Source: an uncultured Bacteroidales bacterium (GTDB lineage Bacteria; Bacteroidota; Bacteroidia; Bacteroidales; Paludibacteraceae). From it: DNA of 64,000 nt. A model generated the notes under the pieces. It was not told the origin of the DNA. It ran no database searches and saw only the letters and a list, made by a program, of their open reading frames with translations. The stretch spans positions 310,001-374,000 of the forward strand of contig CAMKPZ010000001.1 in NCBI GenBank assembly GCA_946414805.1, read 5' to 3'. The translations under genes and the position numbers were made by a program. Shown here one piece after another: positions 43,018 to 53,059 of this stretch (position 1 is its first letter; every line of letters starts with the position of its first letter).

Positions 43018-43050
43018 GTAAAGGTACTGCTTTTTCCGCAGTTATGCAAA
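43018..43050 (-). promoter_or_regulatory. recQ promoter
   Basis: On the minus strand TTTG at 43050-43047 and TACCTTTAC at 43026-43018, spaced by 20 bp. The -7 box ends only seven bases before the ATG. Confidence 0.7.
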
Positions 43051-43168
43051 TTTTTCTTGCATATGTCATTGTCTATTGCCCTGCCATTCTCGGGTCATTT
43101 ACATAACCACTTCGTTATCACTATGGTACGTTACAAATCTTTTTGTTATCCATTTTTCAAACCATAGA

Positions 43169-44776
43169 TCAACTGAGGGTTTGCAGGGCGGTGCGGACAC
43201 GGTGGAGTGTCTCCTCCTTTCCGAGGATGTCAGTGATATTCCAGATATGCGGACCGCGGGCAGCACCGACAAGGCAGATACGGAAAGCGTTCATCACGAT
43301 TCCGACACCGTATTCCTTCTCCTCGATCCACGGCATGACCACTTTGTCCAATTCCCATTGAACTATTTTCTCATTTTCGCATTTTTCTATTTCTTCATTT
43401 TTATGCCAGTCCTCTTCGGAGACGGTCTCAAGGAGCGCAAGCAGTTCCTGCATATGCTTCGGCGAATCCTCTTTCCAGCGTTTCTTGAGCGATTTCTCGT
43501 CATATTCGGTGGGAGCAACGAAGAAGAAATTCGCCTGCTCCCATAATTCGGGAACAAAATTGACACGATCCTTCACCAAGCCGATGATCTTGGCGATTTC
43601 CTCGATATTTCGATATTCCGATATTCCGATATTTCGAAGGTTGTTTTCCAAAACCGGTTTGAACATCTCCGCCAGTTCTTCGTTGGAACGGAGTTGGAGA
43701 TATTGGTGGTTGAACCATTTGCCCTTCTCGTAATCGAATTTGGCACCGGACTTGGACACACGGTCAAGCGAGAACTCCTTGATGAGTTCATCCATGGTGT
43801 ACATCTCCTGATCGCCTGTGCCGTGCCATCCGAGGAGCGCAAGGAAATTGATCACCGCTTCGGGCAGATAGCCGCTCTCGCGATAACCGGACGAGACGGT
43901 GCCGTCTTTCTGATTATGGAACTCCAGCGGGAAGACAGGGAAGCCGAGACGGTCTCCGTCACGTTTGGAGAGCTTGCCGTTTCCGTCGGGTTTGAGCAGC
44001 AGCGGCAGGTGGGCGAACTGCGGCATGGTGTCCTCCCATCCGAAGGCGCGGTAAAGGAGCACATGGAGTGGGGCGGAAGGCAGCCATTCCTCGCCACGGA
44101 TGACATGGCTGATCTCCATCAGATGGTCATCAACGATGTTCGCCAAATGGTAGGTAGGCAGATCGTCCGCGGACTTGTAAAGCACCTTGTCATCGAGGAT
44201 ATTGGAGTTGATGACAACCTCTCCGCGGATGAGATCATGCACATGCACATCCTCATCCGGCTCCACCTTGAAGCGGACAACGTATTTCTCTCCCTTGTCA
44301 ATGAGCGCCTGTACCTCGTCAGCAGGCATTGTGAGTGAGTTGCGCATCTGCATACGCGTGCGTGCGTCGTATTGGAAATTAGGAATCTCCGTCCGTTTGG
44401 CTTCCAGTTCCTCCGGCGTGTCAAAAGCAATATACGCATGACCGGAATCCAGCAGCTGTTTTACATATTGATGGTAAATCTCGCGGCGCTCGGACTGACG
44501 ATAGGGTCCGTGCGATCCGATAGCCTCGATCTCTTTTGTTCCTTTCTTCAGGCGCAGACCTTCATCAATACCAATCCCAAGCCAATCGAGGGCTTCCAAA
44601 ATATATTCCTCTGCTCCGGGCACAAAGCGCGTGCTGTCCGTATCTTCGATACGCAGCAACATGTCGCCCCCGTTCTGGCGGGCAAACAGATAATTGTACA
44701 AAGCGGTACGAACACCGCCGATGTGTAATGCGCCGGTTGGCGATGGCGCAAAACGAACTCTTACTCTTCTTTTCAT
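43169..44776 (-). CDS. gltX: Glutamyl-tRNA synthetase
   Basis: 535 residues, a class I synthetase. HIGH motif in [33 protein letters not shown] variant [16 protein letters not shown] near residue 258, and the anticodon-binding domain in the C-terminal third. Two 8-bp DNA arrays sit in frame in that domain (residues about 379-391, [12 protein letters not shown]; and about 458-471, [12 protein letters not shown]). It lies six bases after the sugar transferase stop and seems to be the last gene of the glycan operon. Confidence 0.94.
   Translation of the reverse strand: MKRRVRVRFAPSPTGALHIGGVRTALYNYLFARQNGGDMLLRIEDTDSTRFVPGAEEYILEALDWLGIGIDEGLRLKKGTKEIEAIGSHGPYRQSERREIYHQYVKQLLDSGHAYIAFDTPEELEAKRTEIPNFQYDARTRMQMRNSLTMPADEVQALIDKGEKYVVRFKVEPDEDVHVHDLIRGEVVINSNILDDKVLYKSADDLPTYHLANIVDDHLMEISHVIRGEEWLPSAPLHVLLYRAFGWEDTMPQFAHLPLLLKPDGNGKLSKRDGDRLGFPVFPLEFHNQKDGTVSSGYRESGYLPEAVINFLALLGWHGTGDQEMYTMDELIKEFSLDRVSKSGAKFDYEKGKWFNHQYLQLRSNEELAEMFKPVLENNLRNIGISEYRNIEEIAKIIGLVKDRVNFVPELWEQANFFFVAPTEYDEKSLKKRWKEDSPKHMQELLALLETVSEEDWHKNEEIEKCENEKIVQWELDKVVMPWIEEKEYGVGIVMNAFRICLVGAARGPHIWNITDILGKEETLHRVRTALQTLS
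43364..43403. repeat. 8-bp micro-array in gltX (near the 3' end)
   Basis: ATTTTCTC, ATTTTCGC, ATTTTTCT, ATTTCTTC, ATTTTTAT on the plus strand. In the protein it gives a run of Asn/Glu/Lys/Ile/Cys residues ([10 protein letters not shown]) in the anticodon-binding domain. Confidence 0.75.
43603..43642. repeat. 8-bp micro-array in gltX (CGATATTC)
   Basis: CGATATTT, CGATATTC, CGATATTC, CGATATTT, CGAAGGTT on the plus strand. Translated, it gives the near-repeat [12 protein letters not shown] at the start of the anticodon-binding region. Confidence 0.85.
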
Positions 44777-44782
44777 AATATT

Positions 44783-45370
44783 TTATTTGATTATTTTAGC
44801 AAATGTTAAAAATATGATTTTAAGATACTCACCCAATGTCTGATGGTTGATATATCGCATATTGAGTGCTATCTTAGCCGGCATAATCTCCTCTATATAG
44901 ATCTTATCCGGATCATCGGACTGTGCCAGAAGTCGGTTCTCGTCAATATACTCAATAGAGGCGTAATCTGTTATTCCCGGCCTGACGGAGAGCACCTTCC
45001 TTTGTTCGGGCGTGTATAGGTCAACATATCTGCGCACTTCCGGACGAGGTCCCACGAGCGACATGTCGCCAATGAGTACATTCCATAGTTGCGGTAGTTC
45101 GTCAATCTTGAATTTCCTTATGTAATATCCCGCGCGCGTGACTCTGGGATCGCGGTCGCCAATCGTAATAAGGCTTATTTTGTCGGCTCCCACTCGCATG
45201 GAGCGGAATTTAAGCAGACCGAAATCCTTGCCGTCTTTGCCAACCCGTTGCTGGCGGTAGAAGACGGGACCGGGATCATCTATCACAATCCAAAGCGCTA
45301 CCACAATGAATAGCGGGCAAAGGACCATAAGTCCTAAAAGGCTGAATAATATATCGCAAACTCTGATCAT
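44783..45370 (-). CDS. Undecaprenyl-phosphate sugar phosphotransferase (initiating sugar transferase)
   Basis: 195 residues: one N-terminal membrane helix (ILFSLLGLMVLCPLFIVVALWIVI), then the bacterial sugar transferase core with DPGPVFYRQQRVGKDGKDFGLLKFRSM, DELPQLWNVLIGDMSLVGPRPE and SVRPGITDYASIEY. Lacking the extra WcaJ membrane domain, it is a minimal PglC-like monotopic enzyme that puts the first sugar phosphate on undecaprenyl phosphate. It overlaps the aminotransferase by four bases (ATGA). Confidence 0.92.
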   Translation of the reverse strand: MIRVCDILFSLLGLMVLCPLFIVVALWIVIDDPGPVFYRQQRVGKDGKDFGLLKFRSMRVGADKISLITIGDRDPRVTRAGYYIRKFKIDELPQLWNVLIGDMSLVGPRPEVRRYVDLYTPEQRKVLSVRPGITDYASIEYIDENRLLAQSDDPDKIYIEEIMPAKIALNMRYINHQTLGEYLKIIFLTFAKIIK

Positions 45371-46572
45371 CTATGCGTTAGGATATCTGTGTATTGCTCA
45401 ATGATGTAATCCACCTCTTCATCGGTGAGGAGCGTGTGCAGCGGTAGTGTGATCTCGTTGACGAAGTGTGCATAGGCATTAGGATAGTTCTTGATGTCAA
45501 AGCCCATCGCCTTGTATGCTGTCATCATCGGAAGAGGTTTGTAATGCACATTAGTGGCTATACCACGTTCTGCCATCGCCACAATGATTGCTTGGCGTTC
45601 CTCCAGAGTTGCGTCAGGTATGCGCGTGATGTATAGGTGGCCGGAAGAACTATATATGTCGGTATAATGCGGAAGAACCTCTAATCCTAATGGTTTGAAG
45701 GCTTTGTTGTAACGCTCGATGATTTCGTGGCGACGCGCCAACAGAGCAGGGTAGCGCTTCATCTGCACAAGACCGAGTGCTGCCATTATATCCGTCATAT
45801 TACATTTGTACCAAGGTCCAACGATGTCGTACTCCCATGCGCCGAGTTGTGTTTTGGCAAGTGCATCTTTGGACTGACCATGAAGGGAATAGAGTTGCAC
45901 CTGATGGTATAATGCTTCGTCATCTATTCCCGGAATATTCCAAGTGAGAGCACCGCCTTCTGCGGTTGTGAAATTCTTCACGGCATGGAAACTGAAGGAG
46001 GTGAAGTCTGCTATGGAACCTACCATTCGTCCGTCCCATTTAGCACCGAAGGCGTGTGCTGCATCGGCACAAATGGCTATTCGTCCTAGACTTTGTTGCA
46101 GTTCCGTAGTTGGAGTGAAGAGAGCCTTCTTGCGTTCTACTATCTCAAAGAGACGGTTGTAATTGCATGGAATACCCGCTAAGTCAACCGGAATAATGGC
46201 TTTGGTATGTTCATTGACAGCAGCCTCAACAGCGTTATAATCCATTTCCAAAGAGTCCTTTTGCGAATCAATGAAGACCATCTTGGCACCTATATGGCAG
46301 ATTACAGAAGCGGAGGCGGTGTATGTGTAAGCCGGTACAATCACCTCATCTCCGGGTCCGACACCTAATAGCCGTAACGCCATCTCCAGGCATGCTGTAG
46401 CCGAATTGAGACACACAGCCCGATTGACCCCCACATAGGTTGCAATCTGCCGCTCCAGTTCTTTGGTTCTCGGACCGGTGGTAATCCACCCGGATAGGAT
46501 AGCTTCGCGAACTTCATTTGCCTCTTCCTCCGTCATGTCAGGAGGTGAGAAAGGAATATTAAATCGTTTCAT
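45367..46572 (-). CDS. DegT/DnrJ/EryC1/StrS sugar aminotransferase
   Basis: 401 residues from the ATG at 46572, matching the family start KRFNIPFSPPD. GWITTGPRTKELE, NSATACLEMALRLLG, VPAYTYTASASVICHIGAKMVFID, DAAHAFGAKWDG and FHAVKNFTTAEGGAL with the PLP lysine. It transfers an amino group to a keto sugar nucleotide, so the glycan should contain an amino sugar such as a bacillosamine or perosamine type. Paired with a PglC-like transferase, this resembles pgl-type gene pairs. Confidence 0.92.
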   Translation of the reverse strand: MKRFNIPFSPPDMTEEEANEVREAILSGWITTGPRTKELERQIATYVGVNRAVCLNSATACLEMALRLLGVGPGDEVIVPAYTYTASASVICHIGAKMVFIDSQKDSLEMDYNAVEAAVNEHTKAIIPVDLAGIPCNYNRLFEIVERKKALFTPTTELQQSLGRIAICADAAHAFGAKWDGRMVGSIADFTSFSFHAVKNFTTAEGGALTWNIPGIDDEALYHQVQLYSLHGQSKDALAKTQLGAWEYDIVGPWYKCNMTDIMAALGLVQMKRYPALLARRHEIIERYNKAFKPLGLEVLPHYTDIYSSSGHLYITRIPDATLEERQAIIVAMAERGIATNVHYKPLPMMTAYKAMGFDIKNYPNAYAHFVNEITLPLHTLLTDEEVDYIIEQYTDILTHR

Positions 46573-46576
46573 ATTT

Positions 46577-47401
46577 TTATAGTATCTTATATGCAATGCG
46601 TTTGACCCATACAGGAGATATGCGCAATAGGAATAGAGCATATGCGTATAGATTTGCTTTCCATCCGTAATGCAGTTCCCGATTAATCATTTTTCGTTGC
46701 TCCAGCAGACCTTTTGCAAAAGCATAGCCGTTCCGGCGTGTAGCGAAGAAGTCATTATTCAGACGGAAATTCAGCACCACTTCATCCAAATTGGCTATTT
46801 TGACTCCTTTCTTGAGGCCGTCAAACCAAAGCATAGTATCCTGGTTTTTTCGGAAGTCAGGTCTATATAAGCAACCTGCCTTATCAAAATAAGATTGCTT
46901 TATGAGAACGGCGGGGTGGGCTACAGGGTCTCTTTTGGTAAAGTATTGAAAGCATGCTTCCGGAGTTAATGGGTAATGGTTGATTTTATTGCGGTAATGC
47001 CCGTTCTCATCAATCTCGTTGGTAGCTCCGCCAACCACATCTATTTCGGGATGCAAGAGCAGGAAATTCATCTGTTTTTCAATACGTTCGGGGAGAGATA
47101 TATCGTCTGCATCCATGCGTGCAAAATAGGTATATCCTTGTGCTTGCGCCCACCGGATCATATCATTGAGGGTTGCGGCCAGTCCGCGGTTTTCCGCGAA
47201 AGGCATGATTGTCACCTCATCGTTTTTCGAATACGCATTCACCATTTGCGCCAGTTCACCCTCTATAGGCCCGTCCAAACCAATCAACACATGCAGCGGA
47301 TGATAGGTTTGCGAGAGCATGCTATCTACAGAGAGGCGTAGATATTCCGGATAATCTTTCCGATATACAGGAAGGAGCACTATTACTTTTGGCGTATTCA
47401 T
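46577..47401 (-). CDS. GT2-family glycosyltransferase
   Basis: 274 residues from the ATG at 47401, which overlaps the preceding gene's stop (ATGA). GT-A fold: VIVLLPVYRKDYPEYLRLSVDSMLSQ, ENRGLAATLNDMIRWA, YFARMDADDISLPERIEKQM (DxD metal motif in DADD) and DVVGGATNEI. Adds one sugar to the lipid-linked unit; donor unknown. Confidence 0.92.
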   Translation of the reverse strand: MNTPKVIVLLPVYRKDYPEYLRLSVDSMLSQTYHPLHVLIGLDGPIEGELAQMVNAYSKNDEVTIMPFAENRGLAATLNDMIRWAQAQGYTYFARMDADDISLPERIEKQMNFLLLHPEIDVVGGATNEIDENGHYRNKINHYPLTPEACFQYFTKRDPVAHPAVLIKQSYFDKAGCLYRPDFRKNQDTMLWFDGLKKGVKIANLDEVVLNFRLNNDFFATRRNGYAFAKGLLEQRKMINRELHYGWKANLYAYALFLLRISPVWVKRIAYKIL

Positions 47402-48480
47402 TTGGTATAATTGATATGCAAGCTTTTCATCCATGTTTTACATGCCAGATGCCGATCAAATTTATTGATCTGCTCCTGCGTATGTTTTATCAGTTCTTCA
47501 CGCCGGTCCAATACCGCTTGGAAGCCATCTGCTATCGCATTTATATCCATCGGGTCAACCAGTATTCCTGCGTTTCCCACCACTTCCGGCAGGCTTGTTG
47601 TATTGGCTGTCAGTGCGGGTTTGCCATAGCGAAACCCTTCGAGAGGCGGGATACCGAACCCTTCGCACATACTAACCAGCACCACAGCTTCTGTGCGCTG
47701 ATAGAGATATGATACTTCTGCATCCGAGCGGTAACCCAAATAATGCACATCCTCTATTCCGCTTATACGACTGATGATAGGTTGCGAGTTCCGTAGGGGT
47801 TTACCGACCACCAGCAACTGGTATCTATGCGATGTGTTAAATTGATTAAATGCTTCTACCATGCGTACGATATTCTTACCGGGTTGGATACTACCGACAA
47901 AGAGGAAAAAGGGTTTTGGGGCGATAGGAACTTCTTGCTCAGAAACGGTTTGCATCGGTAAGGTATTATGCGTCACCCTGACTTTCCCTTTTGCGGAAGG
48001 AATGTATTTCTCAATCTGCTGCTGGCTGTAATAAGAGACGGTTAGAATCTCATCTACATGATTTGCATAGAGGCGTGTGATGTATTTCAGATAGGTTCGT
48101 TGCAGCCATCCGTAACGCTCTTTGTTGGTCAAATAGTAAACATCATGTAGTGTAAAAATGCGTTTAGCGTTCACACGCAGTGGAAGACTTGTACAATAAC
48201 TATAGAATACATCGCATGGCTTGATATAATGATAGAAACGGGTTTGCTCAAAGAGAATACGTTTCCAGCCATTTCCGAGAGTAGGTACATCAATATATTC
48301 TACCTCCGCATTAGCCGGCATTCCGATATATTCGGCATGTATATGCCGTTGCTTATACACAATGAAATGTGTATCGCGCAAGGTATATTCCCCCATTGTG
48401 GACAAGAGATTCCGTATGTAATGGAATGCTCCGGAACCACGTTCATCGGGTAATGCTATGAAATTGAGTGCTACAATCAT
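47398..48480 (-). CDS. GT4-family glycosyltransferase
   Basis: 360 residues, GT-B fold. N-terminal LPDERGSGAFHYIRNLLSTM, central TVSYYSQQQIEKYIP, donor domain FLFVGSIQPGKNIVRMVEAFNQF and the E-x7-E element VSMCEGFGIPPLEGFRYGKPALTANTTSLPEV. Substrates unknown. Preceded by an acyltransferase gene seven bases upstream. Confidence 0.92.
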   Translation of the reverse strand: MIVALNFIALPDERGSGAFHYIRNLLSTMGEYTLRDTHFIVYKQRHIHAEYIGMPANAEVEYIDVPTLGNGWKRILFEQTRFYHYIKPCDVFYSYCTSLPLRVNAKRIFTLHDVYYLTNKERYGWLQRTYLKYITRLYANHVDEILTVSYYSQQQIEKYIPSAKGKVRVTHNTLPMQTVSEQEVPIAPKPFFLFVGSIQPGKNIVRMVEAFNQFNTSHRYQLLVVGKPLRNSQPIISRISGIEDVHYLGYRSDAEVSYLYQRTEAVVLVSMCEGFGIPPLEGFRYGKPALTANTTSLPEVVGNAGILVDPMDINAIADGFQAVLDRREELIKHTQEQINKFDRHLACKTWMKSLHINYTK

Positions 48481-48487
48481 TGTTTTT

Positions 48488-49459
48488 TTATTGTCCTAAA
48501 AAGATTTTTGTCGTAATACTATTCTTCCTAATAAGCCGATTCATAGTTACAGAGACCACTAATAACAAAAGTGTATAGGGAAAGAACGTGATGTAGGGCG
48601 ATAACGGGAGTGCCATAAAAGTTTTTTTTGTGGCACACCGAATAATGAACTGTCCTAAATATATCCCCAAACTATCTTCTGAAAGCCACTGAATGAGCGA
48701 ATGGATATGCGTTCGCGTGCATATGCGCCGACAGATTTCTATTATGCAGACACATCCGAATATATTGGTTATGAACCAAATGCAAAAACTGATATTGGAA
48801 ACAACCGTTTGGAATTTCCACAATGAGAGGATGGTGAATAGTATATATCCCATCGTGACAAATCCATATACACCCGTTTTATGAATCGTGTTTTGTATGC
48901 GTTCTTTTTGACAAATCATCCCCATCAGAATAAAGGGATAATATCGGCGGAATGATGGAATACTGAGCAAATACGTTATGTCTTGCGGCAGTAGGATACA
49001 TAATCCACAGGCTATTAACCAAGGCAGTAATACCGCCAAACCATAAACCCATCGCGGGGAATTCCATTTGATATATGCATAATGTACCAGCCAGATAAGT
49101 GAAATTGCGGCAAACAAAGTATATACGAACCAATATCCACCTTTGGAGTCTGACCATACCATAGAGAGAACCGTATCTGTCAGCGAGGTGTCATTACACC
49201 ATGCAGATACAGATATGAAAACCGAAGAAAATGCTATTAAAGGAATCAAAAGGCGTTTCATTTTCTTAATCAGCCACTTGATTTCAGCTTTTGGGTGCAT
49301 CAATAGTCCGGAAATAAAGAAGAAGAGGGACAAAAAATAGGTATTGATAAAGGTACTCATTCCCCAGATCTCGTCTATACGCAAAAAATGATATGCAATG
49401 ACAGAAACTACTGCTATTGCGCGTGCCAAATCAATATACTCAAGACGATTCGCTGTCAT
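48488..49459 (-). CDS. Acyltransferase-3 family membrane protein
   Basis: 323 residues with about ten transmembrane segments. The N-terminal RLEYIDLARAIAVVSVIAYHF holds the family's catalytic histidine region, and FFISGLLMHPKAEIKWLIKKMKRLLIPL follows. Such enzymes O-acetylate glycan residues at the membrane. The region is AT-rich relative to neighbours. Confidence 0.88.
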   Translation of the reverse strand: MTANRLEYIDLARAIAVVSVIAYHFLRIDEIWGMSTFINTYFLSLFFFISGLLMHPKAEIKWLIKKMKRLLIPLIAFSSVFISVSAWCNDTSLTDTVLSMVWSDSKGGYWFVYTLFAAISLIWLVHYAYIKWNSPRWVYGLAVLLPWLIACGLCILLPQDITYLLSIPSFRRYYPFILMGMICQKERIQNTIHKTGVYGFVTMGYILFTILSLWKFQTVVSNISFCIWFITNIFGCVCIIEICRRICTRTHIHSLIQWLSEDSLGIYLGQFIIRCATKKTFMALPLSPYITFFPYTLLLLVVSVTMNRLIRKNSITTKIFLGQ

Positions 49460-49461
49460 TT

Positions 49462-50595
49462 TTATTGTTCAATGATTTGTAGTATATGTTTTGTGCGTTC
49501 TTCGATTCGTAAAGATTGAGCCTTTAATAATGCGCCCTGTGATAGGCGAGCGCATAGGTCTTTGTCGTTCTTCAGTTGCAGAATGGCATTTGCGATTGCA
49601 TCCACATTAGTGGGATCGACTAAGAGGCTGTTTGTATCATCCAGAATATCATAGTTAAACGGCAGATCGGATGAGATGATCGGTAATCCACAAGCCATGG
49701 CTTCGATGACAGAGTTAGGACAACCTTCTGCCATACTGGGCAATACAAATACATCTGCTGCATTGAGGTAATGGACGATCTCGCTGTGCGGTAGTTGACC
49801 TTTAAAGGCGATATACTTATAATCCGGTTCGTCTTTGCAATTATCCATCGGACTTCCGACATAGATGGCTTTGATATGCGGACCATTCAATTGCTTCAAA
49901 GCATCATCTACGCGGAAGACGCCTTTTCGATTATTGAATCGTCCGCAGAAGGCTATTACGAAATCATCCTTTGCGATACCGAGTTGTTCGCGCATGGCGG
50001 AACCATCTTCGTAATAGAATACCTGCGGATTATACGCATTCGGCAATACCACGCATTTTTCGTCTTTCGCCAATCCGCAGGCAATGCTCTCTTGCTTGTT
50101 CTTCGTACTGACACAAACGACATGTTGTACATGCTCCTTGAGCCATGATTTTTCTTTGTCTTTGATTTGCCCGATTGGGATAATATCTTCGCCTGTGGCA
50201 ACAATAAAAGGCAGATGGGCTCTGCTAATGAACGGTATTGCCATTGCAGCATTCAGCCAGAAATGGGCATATACCATATCCGGAGTAGTTAACCGGCGGG
50301 CTACAAGGGTAGTAACAAAGCGATTGCACCAACGCGTGATGAATCCCAGTTTGCCATCTCCGGCGGTGAGGGAATAAGGACGGTAGATATGTATGGCTCT
50401 TCCCTCCACTTCTTCCGTGAAATGGCGCGGCGCCAAAGGCACATGGCGCCACCAATGTTTGGTAAGCGATTGGGGGGCAATAACAGATACAGCCATCCCT
50501 TGTCGCGTCATTTCCCGTGCGATATTGGCAATGAAAGCCGAGTATGGAAGCCCCGGACTCGGATATCCGTCTGCTATGATAAAAATATTCGTCAT
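49462..50595 (-). CDS. GT4-family glycosyltransferase
   Basis: 377 residues from the ATG at 50595 (ATGA overlap with the next gene). NIFIIADGYPSPGLPYSAFIANIAREM opens the acceptor domain; YAHFWLNAAMAIPF, then FCGRFNNRKGVFRVDDALKQL and the E-x7-E element LPSMAEGCPNSVIEAMACGLPII in the donor domain. Donor and acceptor sugars unknown. Confidence 0.92.
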   Translation of the reverse strand: MTNIFIIADGYPSPGLPYSAFIANIAREMTRQGMAVSVIAPQSLTKHWWRHVPLAPRHFTEEVEGRAIHIYRPYSLTAGDGKLGFITRWCNRFVTTLVARRLTTPDMVYAHFWLNAAMAIPFISRAHLPFIVATGEDIIPIGQIKDKEKSWLKEHVQHVVCVSTKNKQESIACGLAKDEKCVVLPNAYNPQVFYYEDGSAMREQLGIAKDDFVIAFCGRFNNRKGVFRVDDALKQLNGPHIKAIYVGSPMDNCKDEPDYKYIAFKGQLPHSEIVHYLNAADVFVLPSMAEGCPNSVIEAMACGLPIISSDLPFNYDILDDTNSLLVDPTNVDAIANAILQLKNDKDLCARLSQGALLKAQSLRIEERTKHILQIIEQ

Positions 50596-51647
50596 TGGTT
50601 GTTGCATACATGTCGGAGCAGTTGCTCCCAGGTATTAATAAATCGTTCCGTCGTGAACTTGCGTATCTCTTCCCGAATGGCTTTGGAATAGTCTTGTTGT
50701 GTTGCAGTGGAGTCCATCAAACGGCTTAATTGATCTGCAAATGCAGATTCGTTATTATCCTCAATGATTATTCCGCTTTTACCATCGGTATATATCTCTT
50801 TTGTTACTCCACCCAGTGCAAAAGCAATGCAGGCGCATCCTTGTGATCCGGCTTCCAACAGGCTCATCGGAAATCCCTCAATACGGCTGGGTAGAGCAAA
50901 GACAGCTGCTTTTTGATAGAGCTCCTGCATATCGGTTCTTGCTCCGAGAAATTCCACTTGCGGGATAGTAATGCTATCATCCGTCAGGCCGGCGAACACT
51001 AATTTCCAATCCGGATGTGAGGAGACGATATTTTCCCATATACGGAGCATCCTGTCAAATCCCTTTACCTCCCATGCATCGCGCCTACCTACACAAAGAA
51101 CAATCTTTTCCCGCTGTGGCTCCGTTTCGCAGACTGGAAATGGAAGGGGGTTGTATATCACCGTTTTTTTCGGTAGCCGTTTTCCCAATATCCGTTCATC
51201 CGTATGACTCAGGATACTGACGCCATCCGCCCATTGATAAGCCCTCCATCTGATCCATCGCGTAAACCAATGCTGCTTCCGCCGATAGGAGGTATGATCC
51301 ACCGCAACGACCGGTGTCTTTTCTCCTGTTGTAGCCAACCGCGCATATAAGTACGGCTCCGGTTCCACGCCAATAAGGATATCCGGTTTGATTTCGCGAA
51401 AGAGTTGTTTATATCTCTTTACTCTGTCTATCAATAGTTTTACTCCTGCCCAATGACTGTTCCCGCATCGTAAAACAGAATTATCTATCCGTTGAATCGC
51501 TCCGTTAAGTTCGTATCGGGTCTCCCTCTGTGTATTATATGCCAATACAAGGGTATACCCCCGTTTGGCTAATCCATTGCACATGATAGAGGTCACTCTT
51601 GCGGCACCGCCACCGGCCATATGATCGATACAAACTAAGATTTTCAT
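50592..51647 (-). CDS. GT4-family glycosyltransferase
   Basis: 351 residues, GT-B. ILVCIDHMAGGGAARVTSIMCNGLAKRGY at the N-terminus resembles N-acetylgalactosamine transferases of the PglH/PglJ type; the donor domain has VLCVGRRDAWEVKGFDRMLRIW and LPSRIEGFPMSLLEAGSQGCACIAF. ATGA overlap with the polymerase gene. Substrate unproven. Confidence 0.9.
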   Translation of the reverse strand: MKILVCIDHMAGGGAARVTSIMCNGLAKRGYTLVLAYNTQRETRYELNGAIQRIDNSVLRCGNSHWAGVKLLIDRVKRYKQLFREIKPDILIGVEPEPYLYARLATTGEKTPVVAVDHTSYRRKQHWFTRWIRWRAYQWADGVSILSHTDERILGKRLPKKTVIYNPLPFPVCETEPQREKIVLCVGRRDAWEVKGFDRMLRIWENIVSSHPDWKLVFAGLTDDSITIPQVEFLGARTDMQELYQKAAVFALPSRIEGFPMSLLEAGSQGCACIAFALGGVTKEIYTDGKSGIIIEDNNESAFADQLSRLMDSTATQQDYSKAIREEIRKFTTERFINTWEQLLRHVCNNQ

Positions 51648-53059
51648 TGTTTCGTATAGTGTTTAGCGATTACATGGATAATATAGAATACCAGAAGCGT
51701 AGAGATACTCAGGAACACGTTAAGGAATGCACTGGCATGTCCACGAGGCGCATAAATGATATCCGGTATCATGATCAATCCGAAAGCGCAGGGCCATAAT
51801 CCTTTGCGGACCCAATGATAGAATCGCGCAAAGATAAGGCCGTACATCATGTTCCAAAGCAGCAGCCCGATATATCCGAAATCATGCCATACTTCCGCTA
51901 TGTATGAGGTACCAAGACCCACTCCGCTCAAGAAACTCTTATGCATCTGCGTATATGTTAAAGTATTAGCCAACGAATGTCCGTATAATGCCATTTCTTC
52001 GGTTTGAGGCTTATATTCTACCGCATTTCCCATGATTTTAAAGATAAAATTCTTATTGAAATTATCAATTATCTGGCCGAAAGAGAAGATACGTCCGTCA
52101 TCCAGTAAGTCCCTAAAATCATAAGTAAGGCCTATTACTTTGGCAGAAACGCCTTGCTGATAGAAGAAATTGACAAACATATCCAATATGCCTGCATCCT
52201 CCATCTCTTTGTCGCCACGGATAAAATCGATCATAAACATTCCTGCCAAAAGGAAGGGAAGCATACTAACCAAAACAATAACAACTTTGCGCGAAAGCCA
52301 AGGTTCATCAGGCGTAACGAAATTGCGCACACTGTAATAGAAAAGCATAAATACCAAAGCCAGCATGAAAGCGGTACGGCTACCGGTAGATAGAGAAACC
52401 AGTGCAATAATCAGATACAGCACGATAGGCAGACGTGCTTCTTGTTTTGATGGGAATGTAGCCAAAAACAGATAGAAGAGCGGGGTATATAATGCCGATA
52501 ATTTATGCACGACAGCGGGTAATTGACTCTCAAAATCCGCGTACAATTCAAAGTAGCCGTTATTAATGACGAAAATACTTTTCTCTATAACGATGGCGAC
52601 GAAGAAAAGCGAACATCCGTATGAAAGTATCTTGCTGATACGCCGGATATTCAGTACATACGGCGTATTATTATCATAGAGCTGCAGTTGTTCATTCTCT
52701 ATCTCAGGTATCATAGCGAACCCCAAATAGGAACCGAAGATACTAATAGCCAGCGTGGTATAGATAAACCGCAGCGTCTCTATATCAAACATACGAATCG
52801 TGCCATCCACATCATCCGCTATATATCCCGTTTGGAAGAAATCCGGCAGAATGAGTCGCGTCATGAGGAAAGTGAAGAGCGTAGCCTGGAAAAGCAAAAG
52901 AAGGAGCCGTTCTTTTACCCGTAACAAGCAGAACCATACTACCACAACCCACATGGTGAGTGTGATAACTGCTTGCCATTCCGGCGCTGCAAAAAAGAGC
53001 ACCAACAGAGCAAGGAGAATAGTGCTTGTGCCCAATTTATCTCTCGCGATGTTCCACAT
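51644..53059 (-). CDS. Wzy-like O-antigen/capsule polymerase
   Basis: 471 residues with about twelve predicted transmembrane segments and a large loop (about 310-395, with GVGLGTSYIAEVWHDFGYIGLLLWNMMYG after it). Segments such as LIIALVSLSTGSRTAFMLALVFMLFYYSV match oligosaccharide repeat-unit polymerases. Wzy proteins are poorly conserved, so topology and position between a flippase and glycosyltransferases carry much of the call. It overlaps the flippase by 23 bases. Confidence 0.82.
   Translation of the reverse strand: MWNIARDKLGTSTILLALLVLFFAAPEWQAVITLTMWVVVVWFCLLRVKERLLLLLFQATLFTFLMTRLILPDFFQTGYIADDVDGTIRMFDIETLRFIYTTLAISIFGSYLGFAMIPEIENEQLQLYDNNTPYVLNIRRISKILSYGCSLFFVAIVIEKSIFVINNGYFELYADFESQLPAVVHKLSALYTPLFYLFLATFPSKQEARLPIVLYLIIALVSLSTGSRTAFMLALVFMLFYYSVRNFVTPDEPWLSRKVVIVLVSMLPFLLAGMFMIDFIRGDKEMEDAGILDMFVNFFYQQGVSAKVIGLTYDFRDLLDDGRIFSFGQIIDNFNKNFIFKIMGNAVEYKPQTEEMALYGHSLANTLTYTQMHKSFLSGVGLGTSYIAEVWHDFGYIGLLLWNMMYGLIFARFYHWVRKGLWPCAFGLIMIPDIIYAPRGHASAFLNVFLSISTLLVFYIIHVIAKHYTKQ

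Noticed and set aside
45944..46162. Possible frameshift or second gene within the DegT aminotransferase
   Set aside because: The minus-strand frame is intact with all PLP motifs; the plus-strand frame is a shadow.
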